64,000 nucleotides of DNA from Thalassia testudinum (Eukaryota > Streptophyta > Magnoliopsida > Alismatales > Hydrocharitaceae). Made by a program: the position numbers and the translations under genes. The number at the start of each line of letters is the position of its first letter. The first letter of the stretch is position 1. The stretch spans positions 57,775,501 through 57,839,500 of the forward strand of contig JAZHRO010000012.1 of NCBI GenBank assembly GCA_037157565.1. The letters are read 5' to 3'. The notes beneath the pieces are model-generated. The model worked only from the letters and a program-made list of their open reading frames with translations, had not been told where the DNA came from and searched no databases. Below, in pieces: positions 32,780-47,000 of this stretch.

Positions 32780-33590
32780 AATAAACAAAACGTGTTTTGG
32801 CATATGTATATTTTGTTAATATACAAAAATAGGTATTTATTTTCACTAAATTTACAATTAGATATATATTTTCATAAAATAAACATTAGTATATTTTTAT
32901 ATTTTATAATTAAATAATTAATATCTTTTCATATCAAACCTCCCTAGTTTTCTTTCTTTTTCACAACCTTTATTCACCCCCCTCCCCCGATCGTCCCACC
33001 ACAAACCTGCTCCAGCTTCGCTCACCACCTCCTCCTCCTCCTCCGCCCCTTCTCAACCCACCACTTAATCCATGGACCGGAAGGGGAGGAGAAGAGGATA
33101 GAGATGAGGATGGTGTTGACATCAGAGTCAGCATCGATGTCAAAGAAATGGGAAAAGCAAGCGAAAGAGGGGTAAGAAGAGAGGGAGTAGAGGTGGCACT
33201 CAAGGAGGGAGAGGGACTTGGCAGCGATGATGGTGTCATGGAAGGAGAGGTTGTTGTCGAGATGCTTGGCAGTGGGAGGATGGTGTCGTGGAAGGAGAAG
33301 CCACTGTTGAGGGACTTAGCGGCAAGGAGGTGTGGATCAAGGACAAGTGGAGGAGGATGTGGTAGTGGGTCAAGGGGATATGCGAAGTAATTAAGGAGCA
33401 GGTTAGCGGAGGGGGCAAATTACCAAAATGAAAGAGGTTCAATACAACAAGCTATTTATTATTTAATATAAAAGATATGAAAATATGTTAATGGATATTT
33501 TATTAGGATATACATGTAATTACAAATTTAATAAGGATACATACATATTTATGTATGCTAATAGGGATATATATATGTCAAAAGCCCTAA
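32780..33590. mobile_element. TIR-type element with GC-rich insert (Pack-MULE-like)
   Basis: AT-rich ends at about 32,800-32,935 and 33,465-33,585 are imperfect inverted repeats (roughly 70% by eye) around a GC-rich core (32,970-33,420). The core's open frames on both strands are codon-like, but I cannot match them to a family. Same architecture as 23,594-24,210. Duplicate at about 43,281-44,091. Confidence 0.4.
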
Positions 33591-33701
33591 AAAAAATGAA
33601 TTCACGCAAACATAAACATCCGAAATAGGGTCCACACATCAGAACTAAACCCTGCAACAAAGTTTTGTCTATTTATGTAGATCGAAATCTAGATGGGAGT
33701 A

Positions 33702-34281
33702 TGATGAGGGGTAAAAATCACTCTCGGACCCAAAATTTCGCATACAACCCCACAGAGGATCCAACTACCCGATTACAGGGTAAGCAAGCGGGATCGGTAT
33801 CACCCATCCCTCCTGCGGCAAGTCGAAACCAAATCGGGATCCGCCCAATCTGCTAAAAGATTCGACGCAATCAAGATCGAGGATATGACAAGATGGAAGC
33901 GACCACCTGCATCCTGACAGTAGGCACACCGTCTAACAAAAAGGGCGCTAGAGGCCCCTAGGCTATAGGTTTTTCCATATTATAAATAGTAATGAGAGAG
34001 CTCCGAGCGAGCTCTCACGCAAGCTCGGGGCAAGGGAGAGAAATCTTGTAACCTCTTAAATTCTAGTACATAGTTGGGAGTATCATCCTCCCCGCAGACG
34101 TACACCCCTTACGGTGGAATTGGGTTACCAATCCCCTTGTTCCCCTTGTGATTGCTTGATGTTCATCGAGTCGAGTCCTCCCATCGCAATGGAGGTTTGA
34201 CCACTCCTTCCTAGTAATGGATGCACATGGATAAGCTGCGCTCCCAGCCTTTTGGTCGGGATTCGATGTCTCCATGCCCCA
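33702..34281 (+). mobile_element. LTR 1 of the non-coding LTR element
   Basis: Aligns with 52,035-52,617 over its length at roughly 85% identity; starts TGATGAGG, carries attataaata at about 33,979-33,988, and ends near cccca. Nearly identical to LTR 2 (44,203-44,782). The right boundary is approximate because no clear primer binding site follows. Confidence 0.7.
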
Positions 34282-37200
34282 ATGACACTCTTGGCATGCT
34301 GATCCCAATAAAGGGAAACAAGCACACCTCAACCGATGACTTAAGGTCTCGAAACGAACCCCTTCCCCCGTAGTGCAGGCTAGGGAAGGGAGATACGAAG
34401 CTAAGGCCGACGACCTTGGGTGTACGCCCCTGTATGTATCTCCTACCCACTCGAAAAGGGGGTAATGGCAGCCTCCCTCTAGAAGCATTCAAACATGCCC
34501 TTAAAAGGCACCCCCAAGTGAGGACAGCACATAGCCACTTTAATAGGAAACCCCAACAGGTGCTTTCGATTGCGCCTACTCGGCACAGGCTCGCCTACGG
34601 TCCATCGACCAACCAGCCAAATGGGTTATCGGCTCCCCAAGGCGTAGCAAACAAGTTCCAGGAGCACTCCACCAAGTGCCGAAGTGCTAAAGACAACCCC
34701 GAGAGGTTGCCAAAAGCTAGCTAGCAGCGGAGGACTGAGCCCTTTCAGTCCTACCCAAATCAAGTTGAGGCTCCACACTTCAGGGAAAGAAGGCCCCATG
34801 AGGCGACGATTCCTCGGTTCTCTGAGCCGGACCATTTGGCTCAAGAGCATGGGCGCGACATCCTTGGTAGCGACCAAAGCACCCAGCGGATCTCTAAGCA
34901 GAGCCGTAAGGACCACAGAACAAAGCAACTCCTCCCATTCATGTAGTAGAGTGGCCAAGAGATGCGCCAGCAACGTCAACTTTGTAGAAGGCGAAAGGAC
35001 CACCCCTGGGTAGGTGTGTCCCAGTACTCGTCCGCAGGAACAGCCCATCCACGGACGAAGGGTCGCCTTCCCCAAGATACCAACCGGCACACCGAGGGTC
35101 GCTATTACGAGTCTCGCCTAATAGAGGAGTTCCTCGAAAAACGCTCCCTCGGCCATGAACCAAGCGAGCGTACTCAAGGGGAATTGACCCACTAAGGGTC
35201 GCTATTACAAACTCCGCTACGCGAGGCGAAAGTTCCTTGGAGAATGTGCTCCCTTAGCCGTAAATTAGGCAGACGTACTTAAAGGGAGCCGGTCAACGAA
35301 TAAGGACCCACTACCCCCAAGACCCTTCAAGCGAAAGGGTACAAGGCCTATGGAGGGCCTAGAAGACACCTTGGAAAGGAGCTCCAGCGATTTGCAGGCA
35401 GCCGACATGGTCTTCCTTAAGGACTGAGGGCCAGGATAATCGACATCCCACCCTAGTAGGCAGGCGGTGCTACCCTAGCTCCTCGTCCGGCAGACACCGC
35501 CACCAAATCCTAGCCGCAACACTCATGTTACTCGAGGCCCCCTCTTCCGGTCGCCTGAGCACGTCAGCACGGAGGTTGAGGACACCTCAAGGTCAACGTC
35601 GCCCCAAACGAATGAGGCACTCATTCTGAATCGTCTCTCTCTTGTGCCTTCCCTCTCTCTTCAATAGGGCAAAAGGGGCACAAGTAGACAAGCGGCTAAT
35701 AGCCCCCCCCCCCCCCCCCCCCCTCTCCCCCTCGTCTGATCTGACGGAGTGCTTGGGCTTGCTTCAGCAAAGCTCCCCCTCCCGTTGGGGTAGCTCCGGC
35801 CCAAGCCCTGTGGAGAATATACTCCCCTGGTCATGAACCAGGCTGAAGTCTTGACCATGACGCTTGCGTTACTCGAGGTCCTCGCCTCTGACAGCCCAAG
35901 CGTGTCAACACAGAGGCCAAGGCAACCTTCAAGAGAAGCATCGCCTTAAACGAGTTGACGACCTTCATAATTAACCTCCAGCGGCAATGCATATGTTACT
36001 CTGAGGCGCTCACCTTTAGACACAAGGGTTGAATTAGCCCTTGGAGCCAATGAACCACCCCTTTTGGGTCAGCACGCCTTCATCGCTCCAGCGATGATGC
36101 TTCTCTCTCCCCCTATCGGCCAGTCCGACCGTGAGCCTTTGGCAATCAAGAGGAGAAACCAAAGGGAGAAAGTAGCCCTCCTCTATCCAACTTTGGTGAG
36201 GATGGGCACCTCGGCCAGGTGGCCACACTTTAGGTGGCCAGGTTGACGGCTGACCCCCAGTATACACCTACCACCAGATCCTCCTGATACGTGCCCGACC
36301 TCATCGAAGGATGACAACAGCACACGGCAACCTAGCTCAAATCTCTTAGGGCTGAATTGGAATGACCCAGGAAGCCCAAGAAAAAAAGAAGGGGGAACCG
36401 AGTCTGCGCAATCCAGCGAGGGGCAAACCCGACAGACTTGCCAAGAGACTTCGGAACCACAGCCAAACTCTCCAGTCATGGCAACCTCCCCTCTCTTTCT
36501 CTTTCCCTCACGACGCTACCAAGCTCGTCGAGGTCAGAAGGAACCTTAGTCCTTCTAAGGCCCAGGGGAAACCATTCCCCCTGCGTCTCTGTGACGATGG
36601 GCTAAACCCTTAAGGGTGACCCACACTGAGTGACCCCTACACGCACATTGCCCGCCGTATAAAGGGCAATCGCATCAACGCTACCCTCGGCGTCTGAAGC
36701 CCTCACCTCATCACCACGGCAAATGATGGACAACCCTTTCCTAGCAAGGACAAAGACCTATCTCCCACGACCGCCGAACATCACTCACAAAAGCTAACGC
36801 CCGCGCTGCACTCTCATCCGACAAGCTACCACCTGAGGACAGTAGGTCCAAGTATTGACATGCCTTTGCCCCTCCACAAGCAACCACTTAAGGTCGACCG
36901 AAACTCGGGCAAACGCGCCCGGCATTCCCTTGTATGGTCGCCTCTTAAGGCTGACCAAATGCTTCCTAAGGCTGGTAGGCCACCTCCTAAGGTTGGTCGG
37001 AACTCGAGCAGACGCGCCCGGTGTTCTTGTGTATGGTCATCTCTTAAGGCCAACCAGCCACCTTCTAAGGCAAGCAAGCCACCTCTTAAGGTTAGCCAAA
37101 ACTCAAGCGGATGTGCTCGGCGTTCCCTTGTATGGTCTCTTGAGGTCAGCCAGAACTTGGGCAGACACGCTGGACGTTCCCTTGTATCTCGCCTCTTAAG

Positions 37201-37486
37201 GCCGACGAGCCACATCTTAGGGCCAACGAGCCACCTCTTAAGGATGGCTCAAACTCGAACGGGCACGCTTAACGTTCCCTTATAATACCACCTTTCAAAG
37301 CTGGCAACCCACCTCTTAAGGATGATAAGAACTCAAGCAGATGAACCCAACGTTCCCTTATAATACCACCTCCTGTGGCTGGCAAACCACCCTTTTAGGG
37401 GTAACCGAAACTCAAGCCGACACGCCCGAAGATCTCCTATGCTACCAGCCTCTTGAGGCTAGTGTGCCACATCTTAAGGGTAGCGG
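34282..37486 (+). mobile_element. 5' internal part of the LTR element, unit 1
   Basis: Non-coding by inspection: no gag, protease, integrase or reverse transcriptase motif. An antisense frame of about 155 codons (34,626-35,090) stays open in unit 2 (45,127-45,597) despite divergence, but resembles nothing I know. The part from 34,718 is a different allele or paralogue from 45,219-47,917; it contains an extra ~70 bp repeat unit near 37,290-37,366 and a longer poly-C run. Confidence 0.6.
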
Positions 37487-40400
37487 TATTGGGGCCCCCA
37501 CGCCCCACGTTTTGACAAGTATAATAACAGCCCCCCAGGCTGGTAGAAGCTCAGACCCATGCGCCCTAAAGTTCTGCGCACACTAATACCGCCCATCGGC
37601 AAGATGCCAGTCGCTTCATTCTCAGAAGCATCTGTTAATAAGAACAGATCGCAAGAATCTGGGCCACCTTGCCCAATGATAGTATACCATCCACCAAGGA
37701 TGGTAGGGACTGGAGCTCTAGCGCCCCACATTCCAGATGGCACGAGGCGGCGTCACACCACAACAACAACGCTACCTTGGGCCCTTGCGCCCCGAGTCCC
37801 GCCTAGCGCACGCTCAAACTCTAGGCTAAGAAAGTTCGAGTGTCGGCTCTCAGGTCTCGTTGCCACCTTCCAAGGTCGGCCTCCTTTCATTACCACCTAC
37901 TAAGGTAGGCTCATATTTGTGGTCACCCCCAAGGGTCGACTTCCACAAATCTCCCGCTATGCTTTCTTTGTCCAAGGGCACAGCCAGGCAGGGTAACACA
38001 CATTGGTATTACACCTCGTGGCCGCGTCAACAAAGTCGCCCCTCCTCCACATATGTTAAGGATGAGCCTAATAGCAAAAGGGCCGCATCTAAAAACGATC
38101 GAGCTAATGACTATCTTTGCAGACACAAGCAATTGCCTAGCGAGCAACATCCAGGCTCTTATCTCTACAAAAAACTGAGGTAATGGATCACGATTGAACA
38201 ATCAAATCCGAGCTAACCCTCACAGGAATTGAGCCAGGCTCTTCAACTATGGCTACTCGATCCTACCCTAACGACGCTGCCTAACTCACCCAGGCAAAGG
38301 ATCCGCCCATTCAGGCGATTATAACTCAGCCAAAGAACCTAGGGTTGAGGCAAGGGAGCTTCTCCAAGCTGATTCTATTAAACCCCCGTGTCGGGCACAG
38401 CTTTCGAGGAAGGCGGTGGCCCTAAACGAGGCACGCCCACAGGTCCACAAGCAGAGCCTACCCCAAGTCTCCCTTATCAGCGATAGGCACCAAGGGACTC
38501 CTGCGATAAGCACCTTTGCCCAACCCCCATACAGGATGCACAAGGACTACTACCAAAATTGACCCTACCCTGGCTAATGAGCTTCCTAGGTAAGCAACTC
38601 TCCAATAAAGGGGCATACCCAAATATAAGGAGCTGTAAAGCTCCTCAACCTCCAACAAAGAGACAGGCGAACAACATAGTCAAAATGGCCATAGCCCCTT
38701 TGTCCTTGAGCACCAAGAGAAAGGGCCCGGGTGGCACCAGCAGAGCCTGAATACCCCTCAAGATGCCACCCCGACAAACCTCGTCGGCAGCCGACTCCAA
38801 AGAGTGCGCAACGAACTAGGGCAACCTGCTTAAAAGCTGACAAGGCAAGTAGGGATTTTCTACCCCCTCCTTTTGAACTGTTCAAATCAAGGCACACAGA
38901 GCAACTGCTGCTAGCCTAGTTGCTCCACGAAGGATAAGTTCCAAGTGCACGCGAGGGCGCTAAGTACCGAGTAGCCTTACACTACCTTCTGCCTGGGGGG
39001 TTCGCGCCAATCTTGGCATCCTCCTGTCAACCCCCCCCCCCCCCCCCCCCCCACACACACACCACCTACACACTCATATTATGTGTCAGGCAAAAATGGG
39101 CGAATAAGGCATGGGGTGAACAGTTAAGCTACAAAGTATACCATAGGATCCCTATGGATTGTGCGCAAACGGCTACCCAGGAGCGGAACATAAGCACCCG
39201 CCCACCGCCTTAGACAACCCTCTTCACGGGCACCTCATTCGACCCCGTAAAAAACAATCGGGATGATGTAACAGGATGAGTCTTTATGCTAAGACATTTG
39301 AGCGAACAATCGGGATGCCCCACAGTAGGAATCAAGCACAAACTTGTAAAAGAGGTCCACATAACCCTTGAGAGCAATAAATCCTAGGAAGCAAACATGT
39401 TCCTCATACTTGGCATATGAGCAATTTATCACACAAAAAGAGAAGGGAAAGAAAACATCTTCCTTTTATAAGAAATATCAACTGTTACATTCCCCGTAAT
39501 CATTGTCTCCAGCTAAATTACAGCTGAAAAGACATAAGTCACAACAAAGATACTGCCAACAGCCTTCATCAGGACTCTGTGGTCTTGACCCAAGTCTTCG
39601 AGCCTACCTACCCTAAGCAATACGGGTGATAATGCAACATCAAGACTGGCCAACACTGCACTCATCAGCGAAAACCAGTCTCTTCCCGACCAGTGCCTCT
39701 TTCCCGCATCCCCAGTGAACCCCCAGGTATCAGCGGGATGGCCTCCCCAACCCCCTCTGCAGAGGAAGAATGGCTGAACAAGAGCCTGCCGGCAAACCGG
39801 CAAGTCTTAACAAGCCACGATGGTTTCCTGAGGTAGGCGAAGCGGCTCGAAGGTGCAGAGTACCCTCCAATCTATCAGTGAGGTACCCCACCTAGTCGAT
39901 GCCATAAGGCCTTCACCAGGCCATTCCACAAAGGATAACCAGTTAAGCTCAACTGCCTAGGCGAGTGCTACAAGCGCTCTCTAACCAAAAGAACTTGCTC
40001 CTGCCAGCGCCCCCATTGAGCGCTGCCCCACATCTGCCCGAGCAAATAAGCTCCCGCCACAGGAGTTGCCAATAGTAGCGCCTCCTGTCCCACCCTTGTG
40101 GAGTTACTAAGGGAGCCGAGCAGAATGGTAGAAGCGTCGATCCTCGATCCACCACAAAGGAGTGACTTTCACTCGAGCGCCGAATGGCGCCTCCGTGGCC
40201 TAACGGCCGATGGGTTCTCCATGCAGAACTGAAGGGGACGGCACCCCCAGCGAAACATCTGCCGCCTCATCCCAACGAACGTCCCACTATGCAGCTCCCT
40301 CCAAACGAACGTCCCGCCAAGCTCCCCTTGCGAACACACTGAGGGAGCCTGCTCTGCCTCCTCTTCACTGTCGACCTCCCTCCCCTTGAAGTCTTCAAAC

Positions 40401-41483
40401 GCAAAAGGAGGCCTCCTCCTTACCCTGGCCCAGGCCTCTCCCCCATGCAAGCTAAGTCCCATACCAAGACGAGCCATCGTGACTCTGAAAATCACCCGGC
40501 AGAGAAAACCCCCACGAAACATAGACGTTCCTCCGCAGGACTAATAAATCCCTCAAGTACAGCAAAAGGGGGTGAAAAGCCGTGAAATAAGACCCGTTGC
40601 GGGCCTCTATTTATAACCACCTTCCCATAGCTTTCTGAGGATGATGACATTGACGTTCCTCCACACAGCTAATAAATCCCGCAAGTACAGTAAAAAGGGG
40701 TGAAAAGCCGTGAAATAAGACTCGTTGTGAGCCTCTATTTATAACTGCCTTCCCACGGCTTTCTGAGGATGATGACGTTGATGTTCCTCGCACAGCTAAT
40801 AAATCCCTCAAGTATGGCAAAAGGGGGTGAAAAGTCGTGAAATAAGACCTGTTGTGGGCTTCTATTTATAACCGCCTTCCCACGGCTTTCTAAGGATGAT
40901 GACGTTGTTCCACCTCCCCAACCCAGCAAGTCACGAGTTCCCAAGGAACAAAATCCCCCAAGATATGGGGCGGATTACACGACAGCTTGACTGCACTAAT
41001 AAAACCAATGGTCAAGGACACCGCACATTATAACACGCTAGACACTCGGACCAAGCGGGCACAATGTTCGAGGCCATGACCTCCTACGGCAACAAAAATT
41101 GATGCCTGCCTCAATTAACACCGCCTCCTAAGGCCAGTGTGAGCTAGGGCCCATCCGCCCCAGGCTTAACAAACACCGCCTCCTAAAACCGGCATGAGCA
41201 AGGGATCATCCGCCCTAGGCTCGATTAACGCCGCCTGCTAAGGCCGGCATTAGCTAGGACTCATTCGCCCCAGGTTCGATTAACGCCACTTCCTAAGGTC
41301 GGTGTGAGCTTGGTCTCATTTACCCTAAGCTCGATGAAGCACCACCTCTTAAGGCCGGCACAAACTTGGGCTTACAAGCCCAACGATCATATCCGAGGAA
41401 GTGTCGCCTCTTAAGGTCGACATGAACATGGGCTCATATGCCGCTACCACGGACCTCTTGCAAGCGCCAAGAAACAAGGGAAG

Positions 41484-42941
41484 TGTAGATTCGTCCCTAC
41501 CAGGAGGGGGTGAGATTAGCGTAAAAAAAATGCGGAATGAAAATATATAAAGCAATCTCACAAAAATCAATCGCACAATGTACACAGGAATTTTTAGGTG
41601 GAAACCCAAACCGGGTAAAAACCACCACCTAACCCTCTCGAGTTAGGATTTTCTGATCAACCTAGTTGATCAAATCCACTAACCGAATCACTTTGAACGA
41701 GGGTGATTCAACCTCAATACAACCACGCTACAAGTACGAGGGTAGCGTTCCTCAACCCCTTCTCTCCACGAGAAGGATTTTGTCCCACGAAGGAGACGGG
41801 AATTCGCAAAGCGAATACCCAACAAAATAACAAAGATAAAATAAAACAACAAACCTATAGAGCCAACAAAGTAATTAAACTAAGCTTCTATAGGATTTAG
41901 GAAACTCCCCTTTGCAAGGAGTGCGTCGACGATGACGCGGGTGCGTGAGCCACGCAACGGCGCAATGTCGCTCTCGTAGACAACGGCGGGAGAGCGGGTG
42001 CGCGAAGGGAATGATGCTCTCAAGATGATGGAGCTTGAGCTTAGAGAGCAAGAGCTTCTTGGACACAAGAGTGTGAGAGTGTATAGCTAAGTGTGTCTTG
42101 TGTCTTTCTTAGTGTGTCTTGTATGTATATGTGTTACAAAGGTTCCCCTCTATTTATAGAGGCCTTAGGAAGGCTTTGGAAGGCTTGGAAAAGCTTCCAT
42201 AGCCGTTGGGTGCAAAGCCCAAGAGAATCAGGCCGAAATCAGGACAATGATTACATTTGACAGGGTCATCAGACGTCTAATTATGTCATCAGACGTCTGG
42301 AAGGCCACTTTAAGACGTCTGATTCCAAGGTCAGACGTCTGATTCTATGCGGGTTTCTCCCTGACTTGAATCAGATCTAAACAGGATTTTTGTGCAAGTC
42401 CATCAGAAGACATTCAGGACGTCTGAAACTATGTATGGACGTATGGAAACCTACTTTTACTGTGGGAATTGATTTCCAAATGTTGCAACGGCTAGAAAAT
42501 CTCTGAGAAGAGATTTTCGGGTCAGTCGAGGCAAAACGGTCAATTATCAGACGTCTGTAAAGTCCTATGGACGTCTGATAAGGCTCTAACGGTCATAATC
42601 TTGAGTGTCTTCTAAGCCAGCCAACGGTCCACTAATTGGACGTCTGGCAAAGTCATCAGACGTCTCCTAAGACGTCTGGTCTAAGGTCTGGACGTCTGAT
42701 TTCATCAGACAGAACTAACTATGTCCAGCCTAACAGTTATCAGACGTCTGAAACAACAGTCAGACGTCTTAAAATGCTTTATCAGACGTCTGATTTGGGA
42801 ATTAAACGTCTGGAAGTGCTGTTTGAACCCTATATCGATTTTCTAGGTATTCTACAGAAAACCTAAGTATCCTAGGGTTGTGCCGGTGTTCCTAGGACTA
42901 CTGTTAGGGTTCTTTGAGGCTCTTTAACATAATTTCTAAGG
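41484..42941 (-). mobile_element. Truncated Sirevirus-like LTR within unit 2
   Basis: Duplicate of 30,983-32,440 with one substitution noticed (42,408). CAGACGTCTG palindromes at about 42,266-42,815. Confidence 0.8.
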
Positions 42942-43217
42942 CACCAGAAATAGAGTTTAATTCTCTACACTAGAAGGCCAAATATAATTTCTTGGACCCC
43001 GCTACCTTCAAATTGGATACCGGCACGGAATCTATCAAGCAAGATGACATTTGTGGGATGATCGTGAAAGTACAACATACGTGATACGTACTTGATGCAT
43101 GGTCTTTCTACCTAATTATGCCGTTTTCATAAACAAGACATTTATCTTAGGACTCGTCCCATGATACCATCTTTCTTTGAGGGCAGTCCATTTGCACGTG
43201 AAGGGAAAGAGCGATAT
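42942..43217 (+). repeat. Host-flank segment H1, third copy
   Basis: Copy of 26,711-26,986, joined on the left to the truncated LTR exactly as in unit 1. Confidence 0.85.
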
Positions 43218-43280
43218 CTGTACACATGTCAGCGTACTCCACCCCCCCTCCCTACCATCGATACCCTCTCCAACACCCCA

Positions 43281-44091
43281 AATAAACAAAACGTGTTTTG
43301 GCATATGTATATTTTGTTAATATACAAAAATAGGTATTTATTTTCACTAAATTTACAATTAGATATATATTTTCATAAAATAAACATTAGTATATTTTTA
43401 TATTTTATAATTAAATAATTAATATCTTTTCATATCAAACCTCCCTAGTTTTCTTTCTTTTTCACAACCTTTATTCACCCCCCTCCCCCGATCGTCCCAC
43501 CACAAACCTGCTCCAGCTTCGCTCACCACCTCCTCCTCCTCCTCCGCCCCTTCTCAACCCACCACTTAATCCATGGACCGGAAGGGGAGGAGAAGAGGAT
43601 AGAGATGAGGATGGTGTTGACATCAGAGTCAGCATCGATGTCAAAGAAATGGGAAAAGCAAGCGAAAGAGGGGTAAGAAGAGAGGGAGTAGAGGTGGCAC
43701 TCAAGGAGGGAGAGGGACTTGGCAGCGATGATGGTGTCATGGAAGGAGAGGTTGTTGTCGAGATGCTTGGCAGTGGGAGGATGGTGTCGTGGAAGGAGAA
43801 GCCACTGTTGAGGGACTTAGCGGCAAGGAGGTGTGGATCAAGGACAAGTGGAGGAGGATGTGGTAGTGGGTCAAGGGGATATGCGAAGTAATTAAGGAGC
43901 AGGTTAGCGGAGGGGGCAAATTACCAAAATGAAAGAGGTTCAATACAACAAGCTATTTATTATTTAATATAAAAGATATGAAAATATGTTAATGGATATT
44001 TTATTAGGATATACATGTAATTACAAATTTAATAAGGATACATACATATTTATGTATGCTAATAGGGATATATATATGTCAAAAGCCCTAA
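43281..44091. mobile_element. TIR-type element with GC-rich insert, unit 2 copy
   Basis: Same as 32,780-33,590; no independent evidence. Confidence 0.4.
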
Positions 44092-47000
44092 AAAAAATGA
44101 ATTCACGCAAACATAAACATCCGAAATAGGGTCCACACATCAGAACTAAACCCTGCAACAAAGTTTTGTCTATTTATGTAGATCGAAATCTAGATGGGAG
44201 TATGATGAGGGGTAAAAATCACTCTCGGACCCAAAATTTCGCATACAACCCCACAGAGGATCCAACTACCCGATTACAGGGTAAGCAAGCGGGATCGGTA
44301 TCACCCATCCCTCCTGCGGCAAGTCGAAACCAAATCGGGATCCGCCCAATCTGCTAAAAGATTCGACGCAATCAAGATCGAGGATATGACAAGATGGAAG
44401 CGACCACCTGCATCCTGACAGTAGGCACACCGTCTAACAAAAAGGGCGCTAGAGGCCCCTAGGCTATAGGTTTTTCCATATTATAAATAGTAATGAGAGA
44501 GCTCCGAGCGAGCTCTCACGCAAGCTCGGGGCAAGGGAGAGAAATCTTGTAACCTCTTAAATTCTAGTACATAGTTGGGAGTATCATCCTCCCCGCAGAC
44601 GTACACCCCTTACGGTGGAATTGGGTTACCAATCCCCTTGTTCCCCTTGTGATTGCTTGATGTTCATCGAGTCGAGTCCTCCCATCGCAATGGAGGTTTG
44701 ACCACTCCTTCCTAGTAATGGATGCACATGGATAAGCTGCGCTCCCAGCCTTTTGGTCGGGATTCGATGTCTCCATGCCCCAATGACACTCTTGGCATGC
44801 TGATCCCAATAAAGGGAAACAAGCACACCTCAACCGATGACTTAAGGTCTCGAAACGAACCCCTTCCCCCGTAGTGCAGGCTAGGGAAGGGAGATACGAA
44901 GCTAAGGCCGACGACCTTGGGTGTACGCCCCTGTATGTATCTCCTACCCACTCGAAAAGGGGGTAATGGCAGCCTCCCTCTAGAAGCATTCAAACATGCC
45001 CTTAAAAGGCACCCCCAAGTGAGGACAGCACATAGCCACTTTAATAGGAAACCCCAACAGGTGCTTTCGATTGCGCCTACTCGGCACAGGCTCGCCTACG
45101 GTCCATCGACCAACCAGCCAAATGGGTTATCGGCTCCCCAAGGCGTAGCAAACAAGTTCCAGGAGCACTCCACCAAGTGCCGAAGTGCTAAAGACAACCC
45201 CGAGAGGTTGCCAAAAGCCAGCTAGCAGCGAAGGACTAAGCCCTTTCAGTCCTACCCAGATCAAGTTGAGGCTCCACACTTCAGGGAAAGAAGGCCCCAT
45301 GAGGCGATGATTCCTCGGCTCTCTGAGCCGGACCATTTGGCTCAAGAGCGTGGGCGCAACATCCTTGGTAGCGACCAAAGCACCCAGCGGATCTCTAAGC
45401 AGAGCTGTAAGGACCACGGAACAAGGCAACTCCTCCCATTCCTGTAGTAGAGTGGCCAAGAGATGCACCAGCAATGTCAACTTCGTAGAAGGCGAAAGGA
45501 CCACCCCTGGGTAGGTGTGTCCCAGTACTCGTCCGCGAGAACGGCCCCTTCCACGGACGAAGGGTCTCCTTCCCCGAGATACCAACCGGCACACCAAGGG
45601 TCGCTATTACGAGTCTCGCCTAATAGAGGAGTTCCTCAAAAAATGCTCCCTCGGCCATGAACCAAGTGAGCGTACTCAAAGGGAATTGACCCACTAAGGG
45701 TCGTTATTACGAACTCCGCTACGCGAGGCGGAAGTTCCTTGGAGAATGCGCTCCCTTAGCTGTAAATTAGGCGGACGTACTTAAAGGGAGCCGATCAACG
45801 AATAAGGACCCACTACCCCCAAGACCCTTCAAGCAAAAGGGTATAAGGCCTGTGGAGGGCCTAGAAGACCACCTTGGAAAGGAGCTCCAGCGATTTGCAG
45901 GCAGCCGACATGGTCTTCCTTACGGACTGAGGGCCAGGCTAATCGACGCCCCACCCTAGTAGGCAGGCGGTGCCACCCTAGCTCCTCTTCCAGCAGACAC
46001 CGCCACCAAATCCTAGCCGCAACACTCATGTTACTCGAGGCCCTCTCCTCCAGTCGCCTGAGCACGTCAGCACGGAGGTTGAGGACACCTCAAGGTCAAC
46101 GTCACCCCAAACGAATGAGGCACTCATTCTAAATCGTCTCTCTTGTGCCTTCCCTGTCTCTTCAATAGGGCAAAAGGGGCACAAGTAGACAAGCGGCTAA
46201 TAGCCCCCCCCTCCCCCTCGTCTGATCTGGCGGAGTGCTTGGGCTTGCTTCACCAAAGCTCCCCCTCCCGTTGGGGTAGCTCCGACCCAAGCCCTATGGA
46301 GAATATACTCCCCTAGTCATGAACCAGGCGGAAGTCTTGATCATGACGCTTGCGTTACTCGAGGTCCTCGCCTCTGACAGCCTAAGCGTGTCAACACAGA
46401 GGCCAAGGCAACCTTCAGGAGCAACATCGCCTTAAACGAGTTGACGACCTTCATAATTAACCTCCAGCGACAATGCATATGTTACTCTGAGGCGCTCACC
46501 TCTAGACACAAGGGTTGAATTAGCCCTCGGAGCCAATGAACCACCCCTTTTGGGTCAGCGCACCTTCATCGCTCTAGCGATGATGCTTCTCTCTCCCCCT
46601 ATCGGCCAGTCCGACCGTGGGCCTTTGGCAATCAAGAGGAGAAACCAAAGGGAGAAAGCAGCCCTCCTCTATCCAACTTTGGTGAGGATGGGCACCTCAG
46701 CCAGGTGGCCACACTTTAGGTGGCCAGGTTGACGGCAGCGTTGGGCAGCCTAGCCAGCTAACCCCCAGTATACACCTACCACCGGATCCTCCTGATACAT
46801 GCCCGACCTCATCGAAGGATGACAACAGCACACGGCAACCTGGCTCAAATCTCTTAGGGCTGAATTGGAATGAGCCAGGAAGCCCAAGCAAAAAAAAGAA
46901 GGGGGAACCGAGTCTGCGCAATCCAGCGAGGGGTAAACCCAACAGACTTGCCAAGAGACTTCGGAACCACAGCCAAACTCTCCAATCATGGCAACCTCCC

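Larger units (their letters stand above)
26984..37486 (+). repeat. Tandem unit 1 (10,503 bp)
   Basis: Order within the unit: 3' internal part of a non-coding LTR element (26,984-30,982), truncated Sirevirus-like LTR (30,983-32,440), host segment H1 (32,441-32,716), TIR element and flank (32,717-33,701), LTR (33,702-34,281), 5' internal part (34,282-37,486). Positions 26,984-34,717 match 37,487-45,218 nearly base for base: by eye I found three substitutions (30,187/40,688; 31,907/42,408; 32,579/43,080) and a poly-C length change. From 34,718 on, the two units differ by several percent with indels. No gene of any confidence lies in the unit. Confidence 0.9.

Noticed and set aside
33148..33390. 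Gene call in the GC-rich core of the TIR element
   Set aside because: Gly/Glu-rich frame with no recognised domain, open on both strands; kept only as a possible captured fragment.
33690..33720. Polypurine tract before LTR 1 (tagatgggagta), which would make it a 3' LTR of another element
   Set aside because: The resemblance to the tract at 52,017 is short and the sequence further upstream shows no match to the element's 3' internal region.
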